Of a DNA stretch of 64,000 nt, positions 51,295 to 63,335 are shown piece by piece (the stretch's first letter is position 1; every line of letters begins with the position of its first letter). The position numbers were made by a program, and so were the translations under genes. Source of the DNA: Burkholderiales bacterium (GTDB taxonomy: Bacteria; Pseudomonadota; Gammaproteobacteria; Burkholderiales; SG8-41); assembly GCA_020854035.1 (NCBI GenBank), contig JADZGE010000058.1:1-64000 (forward strand). Reading direction: 5' to 3'. A model generated the notes under the pieces. It saw nothing but the letters and a program-made list of their open reading frames with translations, was not told the origin of the DNA and did not search any database.

Positions 51295-52461
51295 GTGTAC
51301 GAGTTGACGCAGGAAGACCGGATGCTGAAGGATCTCGTCGCGAGGTTCGTGAACGACGAGTTGATGCCGCTGGAACAGAAGATACTCGCGCGCGACGCGG
51401 CCGGCGAAGGCCCGCTCAGCTTCGTGCGGGAGGAGCTGGAGCACCTCGACGCGCGCGCGAAGGAGCTCGGGCTGTGGGGACTCGACGCGCCCGCGGAGTT
51501 CGGCGGCTCCGACCTCCCGGTCACCTCCATGATCGGGGTGAACGAGGAACTCGGGCGCTGCAGCCTGATCTATCGCTTCCCGCCCGACTCGCCGAATCTC
51601 CACATGCTGATGAAGGTCTGCAGCGAGGAGCAGAAGGCCGAGTATCTCGCGCCCTACGCCCGCGGCGAGAAGCGCTCGGCGATCGCGATCTCGGAGCCGG
51701 GCGGTGGCGGCGACCCGGCCTCGATGCGGGCGCGCGCGCAGCGCGCGCGGGGAGGCTGGCTGATCAACGGCCGCAAGATCTGGGTGAGCGGGCTCGACCG
51801 CGCCGATTTCGTCATCGTCATGGCGGTAACCGACCCCGAGAAGCGCGCGCGCGGCGGGATCTCGGCCTTCCTCGTGGACAAGGGCACGCCGGGATTCACG
51901 ATCCTGCGCCGTATCCCGATGATCGGCGGGCGCACGACCTTCGAGCTCGCGTTCGACGATTGCTGGGTACCGGAATCGAAGCTGCTCGGCCAGGAAGGCA
52001 ATGGCTACGGCCCGATGCAGTTGCGGCTCTCCACGCGGCGCGTTCAGATCGGCGCGATCTGCGTCGGCCGCGCGAAGCGCGCGCTCGACATGCTGGTCGA
52101 ATGGGCGCCGCAGCGGAAAACCTTCGGGGTGCCGTTGTCCGAGCGCCAGGCGATACAGTGGTGGATGGCGGACGCCGCCACGAAGATACACGCTACCCGC
52201 CTCATGACCTACGACGCCGCGGAAAAGGTGACCCGCGGCGAGGAGGCCCGCACCGAGATCTCGATGCTGAAGGTGTTCGCCACCGAGATGGCGACCGAAA
52301 TCGTGGACCACGCGCAGCAGGCATTCGGCGCGATGGGCATGACGCGCGAGATGCCGTTCCACCTGATGGCGGCGCAGTTGCGAGTCATGCGCATCTACGA
52401 GGGGCCGACCGAAGTGCACCGGATGCTCGTCGCGCGGCACGTGCTGCAACGGCGATTCTGA
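51295..52461 (+). CDS. Acyl-CoA dehydrogenase family protein
   Basis: GTG start; AIAISEPGGGGDPASMRARA, GWLINGRKIWVSGLDRADFVIVMA, QAFGAMGMTREMPFHLMAAQLRVMRIYEGPTEVHRMLVAR. Confidence 0.93.
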   Translation: MYELTQEDRMLKDLVARFVNDELMPLEQKILARDAAGEGPLSFVREELEHLDARAKELGLWGLDAPAEFGGSDLPVTSMIGVNEELGRCSLIYRFPPDSPNLHMLMKVCSEEQKAEYLAPYARGEKRSAIAISEPGGGGDPASMRARAQRARGGWLINGRKIWVSGLDRADFVIVMAVTDPEKRARGGISAFLVDKGTPGFTILRRIPMIGGRTTFELAFDDCWVPESKLLGQEGNGYGPMQLRLSTRRVQIGAICVGRAKRALDMLVEWAPQRKTFGVPLSERQAIQWWMADAATKIHATRLMTYDAAEKVTRGEEARTEISMLKVFATEMATEIVDHAQQAFGAMGMTREMPFHLMAAQLRVMRIYEGPTEVHRMLVARHVLQRRF

Positions 52462-52601
52462 TTCGCGCCTGCGTGCCGGACTCCGCCCGGGCGGCCGCGA
52501 TGCCGGAGCCGGCTCCGATGGTGATCGCCAAGGCCCGGACGCCCGCCCGGTTCATCCGCCTTCATCGGCATCCGAAGAAGGCGAAGCAAGTGCCATTCGG
52601 G

Positions 52602-53558
52602 TTACGCCCCGATTCTGCGCCGTGCCGCGTGGTACTCCGCTTCGAGCCGATCGACCAGCTCGGCGACGGCGGGAATGTCGTCGATATTGCCGACGCCCTG
52701 CCCCGCGCCCCAGATGTCTTTCCAGGTCGATGGCCGGTCTTCCCTCGTGAGGTAGCGCCCGGGCCCCTCGCCGGCCGGAAGTCGCGCCGGGTCGAGGCCC
52801 GCGTTGCGGATGCTCCCCGCGAGGTAGTTCCCGTGTACGCCCGAGAAGAAGGGCGTATAGACGATGTCGCCGGAGTTCGATGCCACGATCATCTGCTTGT
52901 AGCCCTCTTTCGCGAGCGACTCCCGCGTCGCGATGAAGCGCGTGCCGAGATAGGCGAGATCGCAGCCCATCGCTTCCGCCGCAAGCACGCCGGAGCCGTT
53001 CGTGATGGCGCCCGAGAGCACCAGCGGGCCCTCGAACATGCGCCGCAGCTCGTTCACGAGCGCGAACGGGTTGATCGTGCCGGCGTGTCCGCCCGCTCCA
53101 GCGCACACCGCAATGATGCCGTCGACGCCCGCTTCCAGCGCCTTCTCGGCGTGACGCACCTTGATGACGTCGTGCAGCACCATGCCGCCGTACTCGTGCA
53201 CGCGCGGCGCGATCGCCGCCGGCGCGGAGAGCGAAGTGATCACGATCGGCACCTCGTGCGCGAGGACCACCTCGAGGTCGGCGTCAAGGCGCGTGTTGGC
53301 CTTGTTGACGATCAGATTCACCGCGTAGGGCGCCGCCTTGCGTCCCGGCCGTTCCCGTTCGAACGCCGCGAGCTCGGTCTCGATGCGAGTGAGCCAGCGT
53401 TCGAGTTCGCCCTGCGGGCGCGCGTTCAGCGCGGGAAACGATCCGATGACGCCCGCCTTGCACTGCTCGATGACGAGCTCGGGGCCGCAGACGAGGAACA
53501 TGGGCGCGGCGAGCACCGGTATGCGCAGGCGGTCACGAATGCTGGATGGAATCGGCAT
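52602..53558 (-). CDS. Nitronate monooxygenase / NPD-family protein
   Basis: RLRIPVLAAPMFLVCGPELVIEQCKAGVIGSFPALNARPQ, AGAGGHAGTINPFALVNELRR, LSGAITNGSGVLAAEAMGCDLAYLGTRFIATRES. Confidence 0.92.
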   Translation of the reverse strand: MPIPSSIRDRLRIPVLAAPMFLVCGPELVIEQCKAGVIGSFPALNARPQGELERWLTRIETELAAFERERPGRKAAPYAVNLIVNKANTRLDADLEVVLAHEVPIVITSLSAPAAIAPRVHEYGGMVLHDVIKVRHAEKALEAGVDGIIAVCAGAGGHAGTINPFALVNELRRMFEGPLVLSGAITNGSGVLAAEAMGCDLAYLGTRFIATRESLAKEGYKQMIVASNSGDIVYTPFFSGVHGNYLAGSIRNAGLDPARLPAGEGPGRYLTREDRPSTWKDIWGAGQGVGNIDDIPAVAELVDRLEAEYHAARRRIGA

Positions 53559-53647
53559 GGTCGTTGCGGTGAGATGACGGGGCCGGCCGCTCGCCCGGCA
53601 GCCGCCCGGTCCCGGCGGTGCGCCGGCGGGCGGGCGGCGTGCCGCGA

Positions 53648-54427
53648 TCAGTAGGTCCCGGGATAGGTTCCACCGTCGATGAGAAAATTCTGCCCCGTCA
53701 TGAACGCCGCCTGCGCGCTGCAGACATAGGCGCACAGATCACCGAACTCGGCCGGATCGCCGAAACGCCCCGCCGGTATCGCGCGGCTCCGCGCCTCCAG
53801 CAGCGCTTCGAGGCTCTGGCCGGCGGCTTGCGCGTTGACCGCCATGCGGGTCCTCAGGCGATCGGTCAGGAACTGCCCCGGCAGGATGTTGTTGATCGTC
53901 ACGTTGTGGCGCACCGTCTTGCGCGCGATCCCGGCCACGAAGCCGGTCAGCCCCGACCGGGCGGCGTTCGACAGGCCCAGTTCCTCGATCGGCGCCTTCA
54001 CGGAGTTCGACGTGATGTTGACGATGCGCCCGAACCCGCGCGCGATCATGCCGTCCACCGTCGCCTTGATCATCTCAATCGGCGCCAGCATGTTTGCGTC
54101 CACGGCCCGGATCCAGTCCTCGCGCGTCCAGTCGCGGAAATCCCCCGGCGGCGGCCCGCCCGCGTTGTTGACGAGGATGTCCGGTTCCGGGCATGCCGCG
54201 AGCGACGCCGCCCGCCCCTCGGGCGTCGCGATATCCGCCGCGACGGCCGTCACGCCGGCGCCCGTGGCGGCGCGGATCTCCGCGGCCGTGCGCTCGAGCG
54301 CTTCAAGCCCGCGCGCGACGATGGTGAGCCTCACGCCTTCCCGCGCGAGCGACATGGCGCAGCCCCTGCCGAGCCCCTTGCTCGCGGCGCAAACGAGCGC
54401 GCTCTTCCCCCTGATGCCGAGATCCAT
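53648..54427 (-). CDS. SDR-family oxidoreductase
   Basis: GKSALVCAASKGLGRGCAMSLAREG, NNAGGPPPG, DGGTYPGTY C-terminus. Confidence 0.92.
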   Translation of the reverse strand: MDLGIRGKSALVCAASKGLGRGCAMSLAREGVRLTIVARGLEALERTAAEIRAATGAGVTAVAADIATPEGRAASLAACPEPDILVNNAGGPPPGDFRDWTREDWIRAVDANMLAPIEMIKATVDGMIARGFGRIVNITSNSVKAPIEELGLSNAARSGLTGFVAGIARKTVRHNVTINNILPGQFLTDRLRTRMAVNAQAAGQSLEALLEARSRAIPAGRFGDPAEFGDLCAYVCSAQAAFMTGQNFLIDGGTYPGTY

Positions 54428-54518
54428 CTCGATGTCCCGAGCGGCGTGGATGAACCCGTCCCCGAGCGGAACGGGAATGGTTCGATCGATGTTAGCATGA
54501 GCGTCACGGAGGATCCCG

Positions 54519-55502
54519 ATGCGGCATCCGTTCACTTCATGGACCGCCCACGGCCTGCTGTTCCTCGCCCTCGCGGGCGCGGCGGCGGCCACGGCTCACG
54601 CCCAGGGCTATCCCGCCAAGCCGGTGCGCATGATCGTGCCGTTCGCGCCGGGCGGGAACACCGACATCATCGCGCGGATCGTGGCGCCGGAGATGGCGAA
54701 GTCCCTCGGGCAGCAGATCGTGATCGAGAATCGCGGCGGCGCGGGCAGCTTGATCGGCACGGAAGCGGCCGCGAAGTCGCCCGCCGACGGCTACACGCTG
54801 CTCATGGTCTCGGCCGCGCACGTCATCAACCCGGCGATGGTGAAGAACCTGCCTTTCGACCCGGTGAAAAGCTTCGCGGCGATCTCCATGGTGGCCGACG
54901 TGCCGAGCGCGCTGGTGGTGCACCCATCGCTGCCGGTGACGACCGTCAAGCAGTTGATCGCGCTCGCGAGGGCGCGCCCCGGCGAACTGAATTACTCGAG
55001 CGCCGGCCGCGGCAGCATCGGCCACCTTTCCGCCGAACTGCTCGGTTCGATCGCGAAAATCAGGATGACCCACGTGCCCTACAAGGGCGCTGGCCCGGCG
55101 CTCGTGGACACCATGGCCGGTCACGTGCAACTCCTCCTGAGCAGCATGCCCGCCGTGATCGGGTTTTCGCGCGAGGGGAAACTCCGCATGATCGCCCAGG
55201 GCGGCGAGAAACGCTCCGCCGCCGCGAAGGACGTTCCGACCATGATCGAGTCGGGCGTGCCCGGATTCGTCGTGACCGCCGGGTTTGGTCTCTTCGCACC
55301 GGCCGGCACGCCGCGCCCGGCGATCGATCGCGTGCTCGCCGCGCTGAAGGCATCGCTCTCCGGCGCGGGGGTGCGCGAGCGCCTGTCCGGTCAGGGCGCC
55401 GAGCCCGTCGGGAGCACCCCGGAGGAATACGCCGCGTTCACCGCATCCGAGATCCGGAAGTGGGTGAAAGTCGCGCGCGGCGCCGGCATCCAGCCGGAGT
55501 GA
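54519..55502 (+). CDS. TctC/Bug-family substrate-binding protein
   Basis: YPAKPVRMIVPFAPGGNTDIIARIVAPEMAKSLGQQIVIENRGGAGSLIGTEAAAKSPADGYTLL. Confidence 0.93.
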   Translation: MRHPFTSWTAHGLLFLALAGAAAATAHAQGYPAKPVRMIVPFAPGGNTDIIARIVAPEMAKSLGQQIVIENRGGAGSLIGTEAAAKSPADGYTLLMVSAAHVINPAMVKNLPFDPVKSFAAISMVADVPSALVVHPSLPVTTVKQLIALARARPGELNYSSAGRGSIGHLSAELLGSIAKIRMTHVPYKGAGPALVDTMAGHVQLLLSSMPAVIGFSREGKLRMIAQGGEKRSAAAKDVPTMIESGVPGFVVTAGFGLFAPAGTPRPAIDRVLAALKASLSGAGVRERLSGQGAEPVGSTPEEYAAFTASEIRKWVKVARGAGIQPE

Positions 55503-55526
55503 TCCGCGGCACGCCGCCTGGCACCG

Positions 55527-56135
55527 TCACCCGCGCCTCGCGTCCACCCCGTGGCGCGCGCGTTCGTCCCGGCCCGCCGGGTACGCGCTGAACGGCCCGT
55601 CGCGGTAGCGCCGCGACTGCACGTAGCCGAGCGCGCGCCGCAGCGTTTTCGGGTCCTTGTAGCCGTCGAGCCGCAGCGCGACGCCGGCCTCCATTCCCAG
55701 GAACACGATGGTCGGCGTGCCGCGCACCTTGAGATGGCGCGCCAGCGTCTGTTCGGTGTAGGTGGCCCCGTCGATCCATTTCGTCTCCTGCGCCCCGCGG
55801 ACGTTGACGGCGACGACGTCGAAATGCCGCTCCATGTATGCGCGAATCTCGCCCGAGGTGAAGCTCTCCCTCAGCATCTTCGCGCAGTACGGGCAGTCGT
55901 CGAGGTGCAGAAACACCATCACGTGCCGGCCGCGCTTGCGCGCGTCCGCGACCTCGTCGGGGAATTCGAGCAGGCTCGCCTTGAACCACGATGGCAGGGT
56001 GTAACTCTCGCCCTTCCCGGGCGCGCCCGGGCGAGCCTGCGCGAGTGGCGCGGGCGCAAACCCCAGGGCCGCCAGCGCGCCGAGCACCACCACCGCTCGC
56101 CGCGCGCCGTCCGCCCCGGTATCGCCGCTATTCAT
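55527..56135 (-). CDS. Exported thioredoxin-fold protein (CPYC motif)
   Basis: HVMVFLHLDDCPYCAKMLRESFTSGEIRAYMERHFDVVAVNVRGAQE...KVRGTPTIVFLGMEAG. Confidence 0.85.
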   Translation of the reverse strand: MNSGDTGADGARRAVVVLGALAALGFAPAPLAQARPGAPGKGESYTLPSWFKASLLEFPDEVADARKRGRHVMVFLHLDDCPYCAKMLRESFTSGEIRAYMERHFDVVAVNVRGAQETKWIDGATYTEQTLARHLKVRGTPTIVFLGMEAGVALRLDGYKDPKTLRRALGYVQSRRYRDGPFSAYPAGRDERARHGVDARRG

Positions 56136-56160
56136 GGCAAGCGCCGCGGCACGGCGGGCC

Positions 56161-56997
56161 TCATTCGAAGAACGCGAACGTCCGCGTCTCGATGCTCTCG
56201 CGCGGCGGCGCGTCCGCCGGCGTATCCGGGACGTCGAAGGCGCTGTGCGCGGTGAAGCGCGAGGGCTTCGCCGGGTCCGAATCGTATACCTTGAACACCA
56301 GCGCCTCGTCGCGCGTCATGCGCGGAAACCAGTACCACAGGTGCGCCGGGTCGTGCGCGATGTGGTAGACCTCGCCGGTGCGGTACCGATAGCGGCGCTC
56401 GACCAGGATGAATCCCTTGCGCGGGATGGAGCGCCCGTCGCAGATGCCGAGCGGGTCCGTCATCACCGGGCCGCGGATCGGCCGCCACACCTGGATGATC
56501 GCCCAGCGCTTGCGCAAGCGCCGTTCCGCCTCGGCGTCGCCGACGATCTCGCGCAGCCGCCGCGGGGCGGACGCCTCGGTGTAGTCGTTGTGCACCCCCT
56601 TGACCGTCGGGCGCGCCCCCACCGCCTTCTGCCCCTCCTCGTCGCTCACCCGCAGCGTGTGGTCGAAGACCACGACTTCGGACGCGCCGGAGCGCTGCCG
56701 GACGAGGGACTGCACCTCGGCGTCGTAGAGCCGCTTGCGCTCCCCCTCGTTCGTGAAGTCCACGACCTTCGTCGGGTGATCGACGAACACGAATCCGTGC
56801 GTATCGAGATCGAAGGTGTCGCGCAGCGGTCTCCCGTTCCGGACCGTCATCTCGTGCCGCCGGTACTGCGGCGGCACCGCCCGCGCCTCCATTTCCGGCC
56901 AGTCGATGTAGCGCACCGGCGGCACCCCGGTATCGACGACGTAGTTGAACCGGGCGCGTATCGTATCCGTTGCGGGTTTCCCGGCGAGTACCTGCAT
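56161..56997 (-). CDS. CmcJ/NvfI-family putative oxidoreductase
   Basis: FNYVVDTGVPPVRYIDWPE, VHNDYTEASAPRRLREIVG, AIIQVWRPIRGPVMTDPLGICDGRSI, PRMTRDEALVFKVYDSDPAKPSRFTAHSAFDVPDTP. Confidence 0.8.
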   Translation of the reverse strand: MQVLAGKPATDTIRARFNYVVDTGVPPVRYIDWPEMEARAVPPQYRRHEMTVRNGRPLRDTFDLDTHGFVFVDHPTKVVDFTNEGERKRLYDAEVQSLVRQRSGASEVVVFDHTLRVSDEEGQKAVGARPTVKGVHNDYTEASAPRRLREIVGDAEAERRLRKRWAIIQVWRPIRGPVMTDPLGICDGRSIPRKGFILVERRYRYRTGEVYHIAHDPAHLWYWFPRMTRDEALVFKVYDSDPAKPSRFTAHSAFDVPDTPADAPPRESIETRTFAFFE

Positions 56998-57110
56998 GGC
57001 GCACTCCCCCGTCTGCGATTCCCCGCGCGATCATAACGCTTTTTGCGCGAACGGCGCGCGACTCGCCATCATCGGGCGTTTCACCGCCCGCGCCCGCGGA
57101 GCCCGCCGCC

Positions 57111-58364
57111 TCACCCCGCGAGGATCGCCGCGAGCGTGACAGCCACGACCGCGACGGCCCCGGCGGGCACGCCGTATCGCTCGAATCCCGCGACATCGTC
57201 CCCGACGATCACCTCGACCGGCACCTTCGTGAGCCTCAAGAGGTTGCCGGTCACCGAGTCCTGCACGAGGCGCGTGAGCGAGTTGCGCCGGGCGGTCCCG
57301 ACGACGATGTGATCCACGTCGAGGCGCTCGGCCGCCGCGTTGATCGCCTCCGCCTTCGGCCCGCGCTCCACGTGGCAGGTGTAGGGCACGCCCGCGCGGT
57401 CGAGCTCCAGCCGCGCGCCGCCGAGCGCCCGTCCGGCCTGCTCCTGATGGTAGTCGGCGAGATCGCCGCGGCTGAAGAAGCGCGCGACGTGCCGCGAGAG
57501 CGGCACCGTCACCGTGAGGAGATGCACCTCGAGCGGCGCGCCGGCCCTGAACTGTCCGGCCACGTGCCGCACCGCGCGCAGCGCGTTCACCGAGCCGTCC
57601 ACCGGTACCAGGACCTTCACCGCCTCGCCGCGGCGGCGTGCCGCCTCGGCAATGGCCGGGCTCCCCGGCTCCACGACATGCCGGACCACGCGCGCGCGGA
57701 GCGGCCGGTAGTTGAGGAAGAACCCGCCGCCGAGCACGCCGGAGAGGATCGTGGCGTAGGCGAGCCCCCGAATCCACCCGTGGCCCGCGATGGGTTCCCT
57801 GAGGAGCGGCTCGGAGAGCAGCATGGTCGCCGCGGTCCACGCGAGCACGCCCGCGCCGAGATAGATGATCGCGGGGAAGCGGTCGACCCAGGCGAGGATC
57901 AACTTGCTGCCCCAGATCACGATGGGGATGCTGATGAGGAGCCCCAGCACGACGAGGAGAAAGCTGCCGTGCGCCGCGCCCGCGACGGCGAGGACGTTGT
58001 CGAGGCCCATTACCGCGTCGGCGACGACGATGGTCTTCATCGCGCCCCAGAACGTCTGCGCGGCGGCGCTCTCGTGTCCCTCTCCTTCGTCCTGCACGAG
58101 GAGCCTCACCGCTATCCACACGAGGGCGAGCCCCCCGAGAGCGAGCAGCCCCGGGAGACGCAGGAGCCACACGACCACCAGCGTCATCGCGGTCCGGACC
58201 AGGATGGCGCCGAGGGTGCCCCAGACGATCGCGCGGTTACGCAGGCGCGCCGGCAGATTGCGCGCGGCAAGCGCGATCACGATCGCGTTGTCGCCCGCCA
58301 GCACGAGGTCGATGACGATGATCGCGGCCAGTGCCGCGAAGAAATCCGCAGAGAAGAACTCCAT
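57111..58364 (-). CDS. TerC/YjbE-type integral membrane protein fused to a C-terminal universal-stress-protein domain
   Basis: IDLVLAGDNAIVIALAARNLP, VADAVMGLDNVLAVAGAAHGS, then VLVPVDGSVNALRAVRHVAGQF...DHIVVGTARRNSLTRLVQDSVTGNLLRLTKVPVEVIV. Confidence 0.92.
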   Translation of the reverse strand: MEFFSADFFAALAAIIVIDLVLAGDNAIVIALAARNLPARLRNRAIVWGTLGAILVRTAMTLVVVWLLRLPGLLALGGLALVWIAVRLLVQDEGEGHESAAAQTFWGAMKTIVVADAVMGLDNVLAVAGAAHGSFLLVVLGLLISIPIVIWGSKLILAWVDRFPAIIYLGAGVLAWTAATMLLSEPLLREPIAGHGWIRGLAYATILSGVLGGGFFLNYRPLRARVVRHVVEPGSPAIAEAARRRGEAVKVLVPVDGSVNALRAVRHVAGQFRAGAPLEVHLLTVTVPLSRHVARFFSRGDLADYHQEQAGRALGGARLELDRAGVPYTCHVERGPKAEAINAAAERLDVDHIVVGTARRNSLTRLVQDSVTGNLLRLTKVPVEVIVGDDVAGFERYGVPAGAVAVVAVTLAAILAG

Positions 58365-58420
58365 GCCCGCCTCCCGTCCGTCCAGAGTTGACGACGACAC
58401 CTTCCGGACAGGGCTGGGCC

Positions 58421-58565
58421 GGGGTAGACCTTTGCCGCGCCGGCAAAGGTCTCGCTCGCAACCGTCGAGGCTGCCGGCGGGACCGGGGCATGCGCCCGGA
58501 TTGACGACCCCGCCGCTGGTCGCCGAGACGACCCTGGAGCTACTCCCCTTTGTAAGGGTCCTGCT
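58421..58565 (-). promoter_or_regulatory. yybP-ykoY family (manganese) riboswitch-like leader
   Basis: Minus strand: CTTACAAAGGGGAGTAGC ... GGTCGTCAATCCGG ... GAGACCTTTGCCGGCGCGGCAAAGGTCTACCCC; located 57 nt upstream of the TerC-family start; 12-bp perfect hairpin at 58426-58452. Confidence 0.85.
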
Positions 58566-58786
58566 GCCCGCCACGGCCACCGCGAACGGCCACCGGAACG
58601 GACCGCGGCTTTCCGCCGCGCGCGAAAGTATAGGTCATGCGGCGGGTGTTCCGCAACGGGCAATTGCGGCTCCACGGGCGAGGCCGCGGCGGGCCGGACA
58701 TCGAATGGGCGGTAACCCGGGCCCGGATGCCGCGGATGAAACCGCGCGAAGCGGCGCTGCCAGGCGAAGCGCGCACCCCGGCACCT

Positions 58787-61320
<2,534 letters not shown>

Positions 61321-61333
<13 letters not shown>

Positions 61334-61652
61334 TTCCACTCCGCGATTTCGGCGCGGTCGGTGCCGTGCTCGAAAGCGTAGCCCAGGATGTCCAGGATCG
61401 CGTTCTTCATCCGTTCCTTGACGTGGGCGCCCGCCGAACGCAGCGCTTGTCGAACGCGCCCCCGCAGGCGTGCGAAAGCGAGTAGCCGAGTTCGCCGCCC
61501 TCGTGTATCGAGCCGGGCGTCTCCGGCGTCATGTGGCTGCCGATGTGCCCGGGGAAGGAGAACTGCCTGAAGAACTTGCGCAACCCCTCCTCGTCCTCGC
61601 TCTTGTCGGGGAGCGGTGCCGAGGTGACGAGGAGGTTGCGTTGCAGGGTCAT
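61321..61652 (-). pseudogene. Phosphoketolase relic with large internal deletion and frame change
   Basis: [51 protein letters not shown] in one frame (61407-61652), then phosphoketolase-like C-terminus [38 protein letters not shown] in another (61321-~61445). Confidence 0.8.
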
Positions 61653-61708
61653 GATCTCTCCTGGGATGCGGTGCGAGCGCACATGACCGCCCGGCGCCGG
61701 TGGCCGCG

Positions 61709-62827
61709 CTACCCCGCCGGGTCCGCCCGTTCCACCGCCGCGAGCAGCGAATCGAAGGAGTGCGCGAAAAGCCGCACCCCGTCGGCAAGCAGCCCGTCCG
61801 TAATGTGCCCGAACGCCATGCCCGCGGCGGCGAGATCACGCATCAGCGCCTGCGCCGCCGGGACGTCCCCGGGCAGGGTCGGCCGCGCAACACCGTGGTC
61901 CCGGAATGCCTCCACGGTGGCCGCCGGCAAGGTGTTGACGGTGTCCGGACCGATCAGCTCCTCCACGTAGACTACGTCGCGGTAGGCCGGGTTCTTGGTG
62001 CTCGTGCTCGCCCAGAGGAGCCGCTGCGGCATCGCTCCGGCGCCGGCGAGGGCTTGCCAGCGCGGAGTCCGCGCGCACTCGCGGTAGATCGCGTAGGCAA
62101 GCCGCGCATTCGCGATCGCCGCGCGCCCGCGCAGCGCCGCGAGCCGGGCGCGGTCCCCGGGCGGCGCGGCGGCGACCAGCCGGTCGAGCCACCCGTCGAC
62201 GGCGGTATCGATGCGACTCACGAAGAAACTCGCGACGCCGGCTACTCCCGCGATGTCCGCCCCGGCCCCGCGCCCTCGCTCGAGACCGGCGAGATGCGCC
62301 CGCGCCGCAGCGCGGTAGCTGTCGAGGGAAAAGAGCAGCGTGACGTTGACGTTGAGGCCTTCGGCGATCAGCGTCTCGATCGCCGGCATGCCCTCGGGTG
62401 TGCCGGGCACCTTGATCATGAGGTTGGGCCGGGCAACCGCGCGCCAGAGTCGCCGCGCCTCCTCGATCGTGCCGCCGGTGTCGCGCGCGAGATGAGGCGA
62501 GACCTCCAGGCTCACGTAACCGTCGCGCCGCGCGGTCGCGTCGTAGACCGGCCGCAGCACGTCGGCCGTGGCGCGCACGTCCTCGATCGCCAGCGTCTCG
62601 CAGATCTGCCGCGGCGACAGGCCCCTGCCCCGAAGGTCGACGATGGCATCCCGGTACTCGCCCCCGCCCGTGATCGCCTTCTCGAAGATCGAGGGGTTGG
62701 AGGTGACGCCCTTGATGCCGTCCTCCGCAATCAGGCGCGCGAGCCCGCCGCCCGTGACGAGGCTCCTCTCGATGAAATCGAGCCACGGCGACTGGCCGTG
62801 TGCTTCGAGCTCGCGCAGCGGGTTCAC
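61709..62827 (-). CDS. tal: Transaldolase
   Basis: GTG start; [83 protein letters not shown]. Confidence 0.95.
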   Translation of the reverse strand: MNPLRELEAHGQSPWLDFIERSLVTGGGLARLIAEDGIKGVTSNPSIFEKAITGGGEYRDAIVDLRGRGLSPRQICETLAIEDVRATADVLRPVYDATARRDGYVSLEVSPHLARDTGGTIEEARRLWRAVARPNLMIKVPGTPEGMPAIETLIAEGLNVNVTLLFSLDSYRAAARAHLAGLERGRGAGADIAGVAGVASFFVSRIDTAVDGWLDRLVAAAPPGDRARLAALRGRAAIANARLAYAIYRECARTPRWQALAGAGAMPQRLLWASTSTKNPAYRDVVYVEELIGPDTVNTLPAATVEAFRDHGVARPTLPGDVPAAQALMRDLAAAGMAFGHITDGLLADGVRLFAHSFDSLLAAVERADPAG

Positions 62828-63024
62828 TGCGGAGCGGCGGGCGGTGCGGGGGCCGGCGCGCCGCGACCCTGGCCGTTGCCTGGCCGCCCGGCATGGATGA
62901 AGTAGTGCGCGAGCGGGCAGGTGGCGCCCGTGCACCGGTGCAATGCGGCACAGGCGCGCTGCGGGCAGTCGAGAGCCACGTATTCACGGCAAAGCGGGCA
63001 ATACGCCAGCGGAGAATTGAACAT
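62824..63024 (-). CDS. Small Cys-rich putative metal-binding protein coupled to tal
   Basis: MFNSPLAYCPLCREYVALDCPQRACAALHRCTGATCPLAHYF...; six Cys in 36 aa; 4-nt GTGA overlap with tal. Confidence 0.65.
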   Translation of the reverse strand: MFNSPLAYCPLCREYVALDCPQRACAALHRCTGATCPLAHYFIHAGRPGNGQGRGAPAPAPPAAPQ

Positions 63025-63281
63025 GGCCGCCCTCCTTCGACACACGGTCAAGAAACGCTTCGCCGCGGCTGCCGCCGTCCGGCCCTGATTCAATCATAGG
63101 CTCATTCACGCGCGGCGTCTTGATGTGGATCAACGGCGGTGCCGGACCGCCCGCCGTGCTCGTCCCGGCGTTGCGCTGCCGCGCACCGGCCGCCCTCCCT
63201 GTCATCTTCGTCGTTCGCGAAATCCCCTCGCGGCAACGCCACCCCGCCGCGTCTCAGGCTGGCGCCTACCCCGATTCCGGA

Positions 63282-63309
63282 TTGGCCGGCGCCGCGCGCC
63301 CGCTACAAT
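63282..63309 (+). promoter_or_regulatory. Sigma-70-type promoter for the terminal hydrolase gene
   Basis: TTGGCC-N16-TACAAT ~26 nt upstream of ATG 63336. Confidence 0.4.
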
Positions 63310-63335
63310 TGGCCGGAAAGGGAACCGCAATCCGC

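Noticed and set aside
49435-52461. SDR / enoyl-CoA hydratase / acyl-CoA dehydrogenase run as a novel pathway
   Set aside because: Looks like ordinary CoA-ester catabolism genes common next to Bug proteins; nothing in the sequence indicates a novel reaction.
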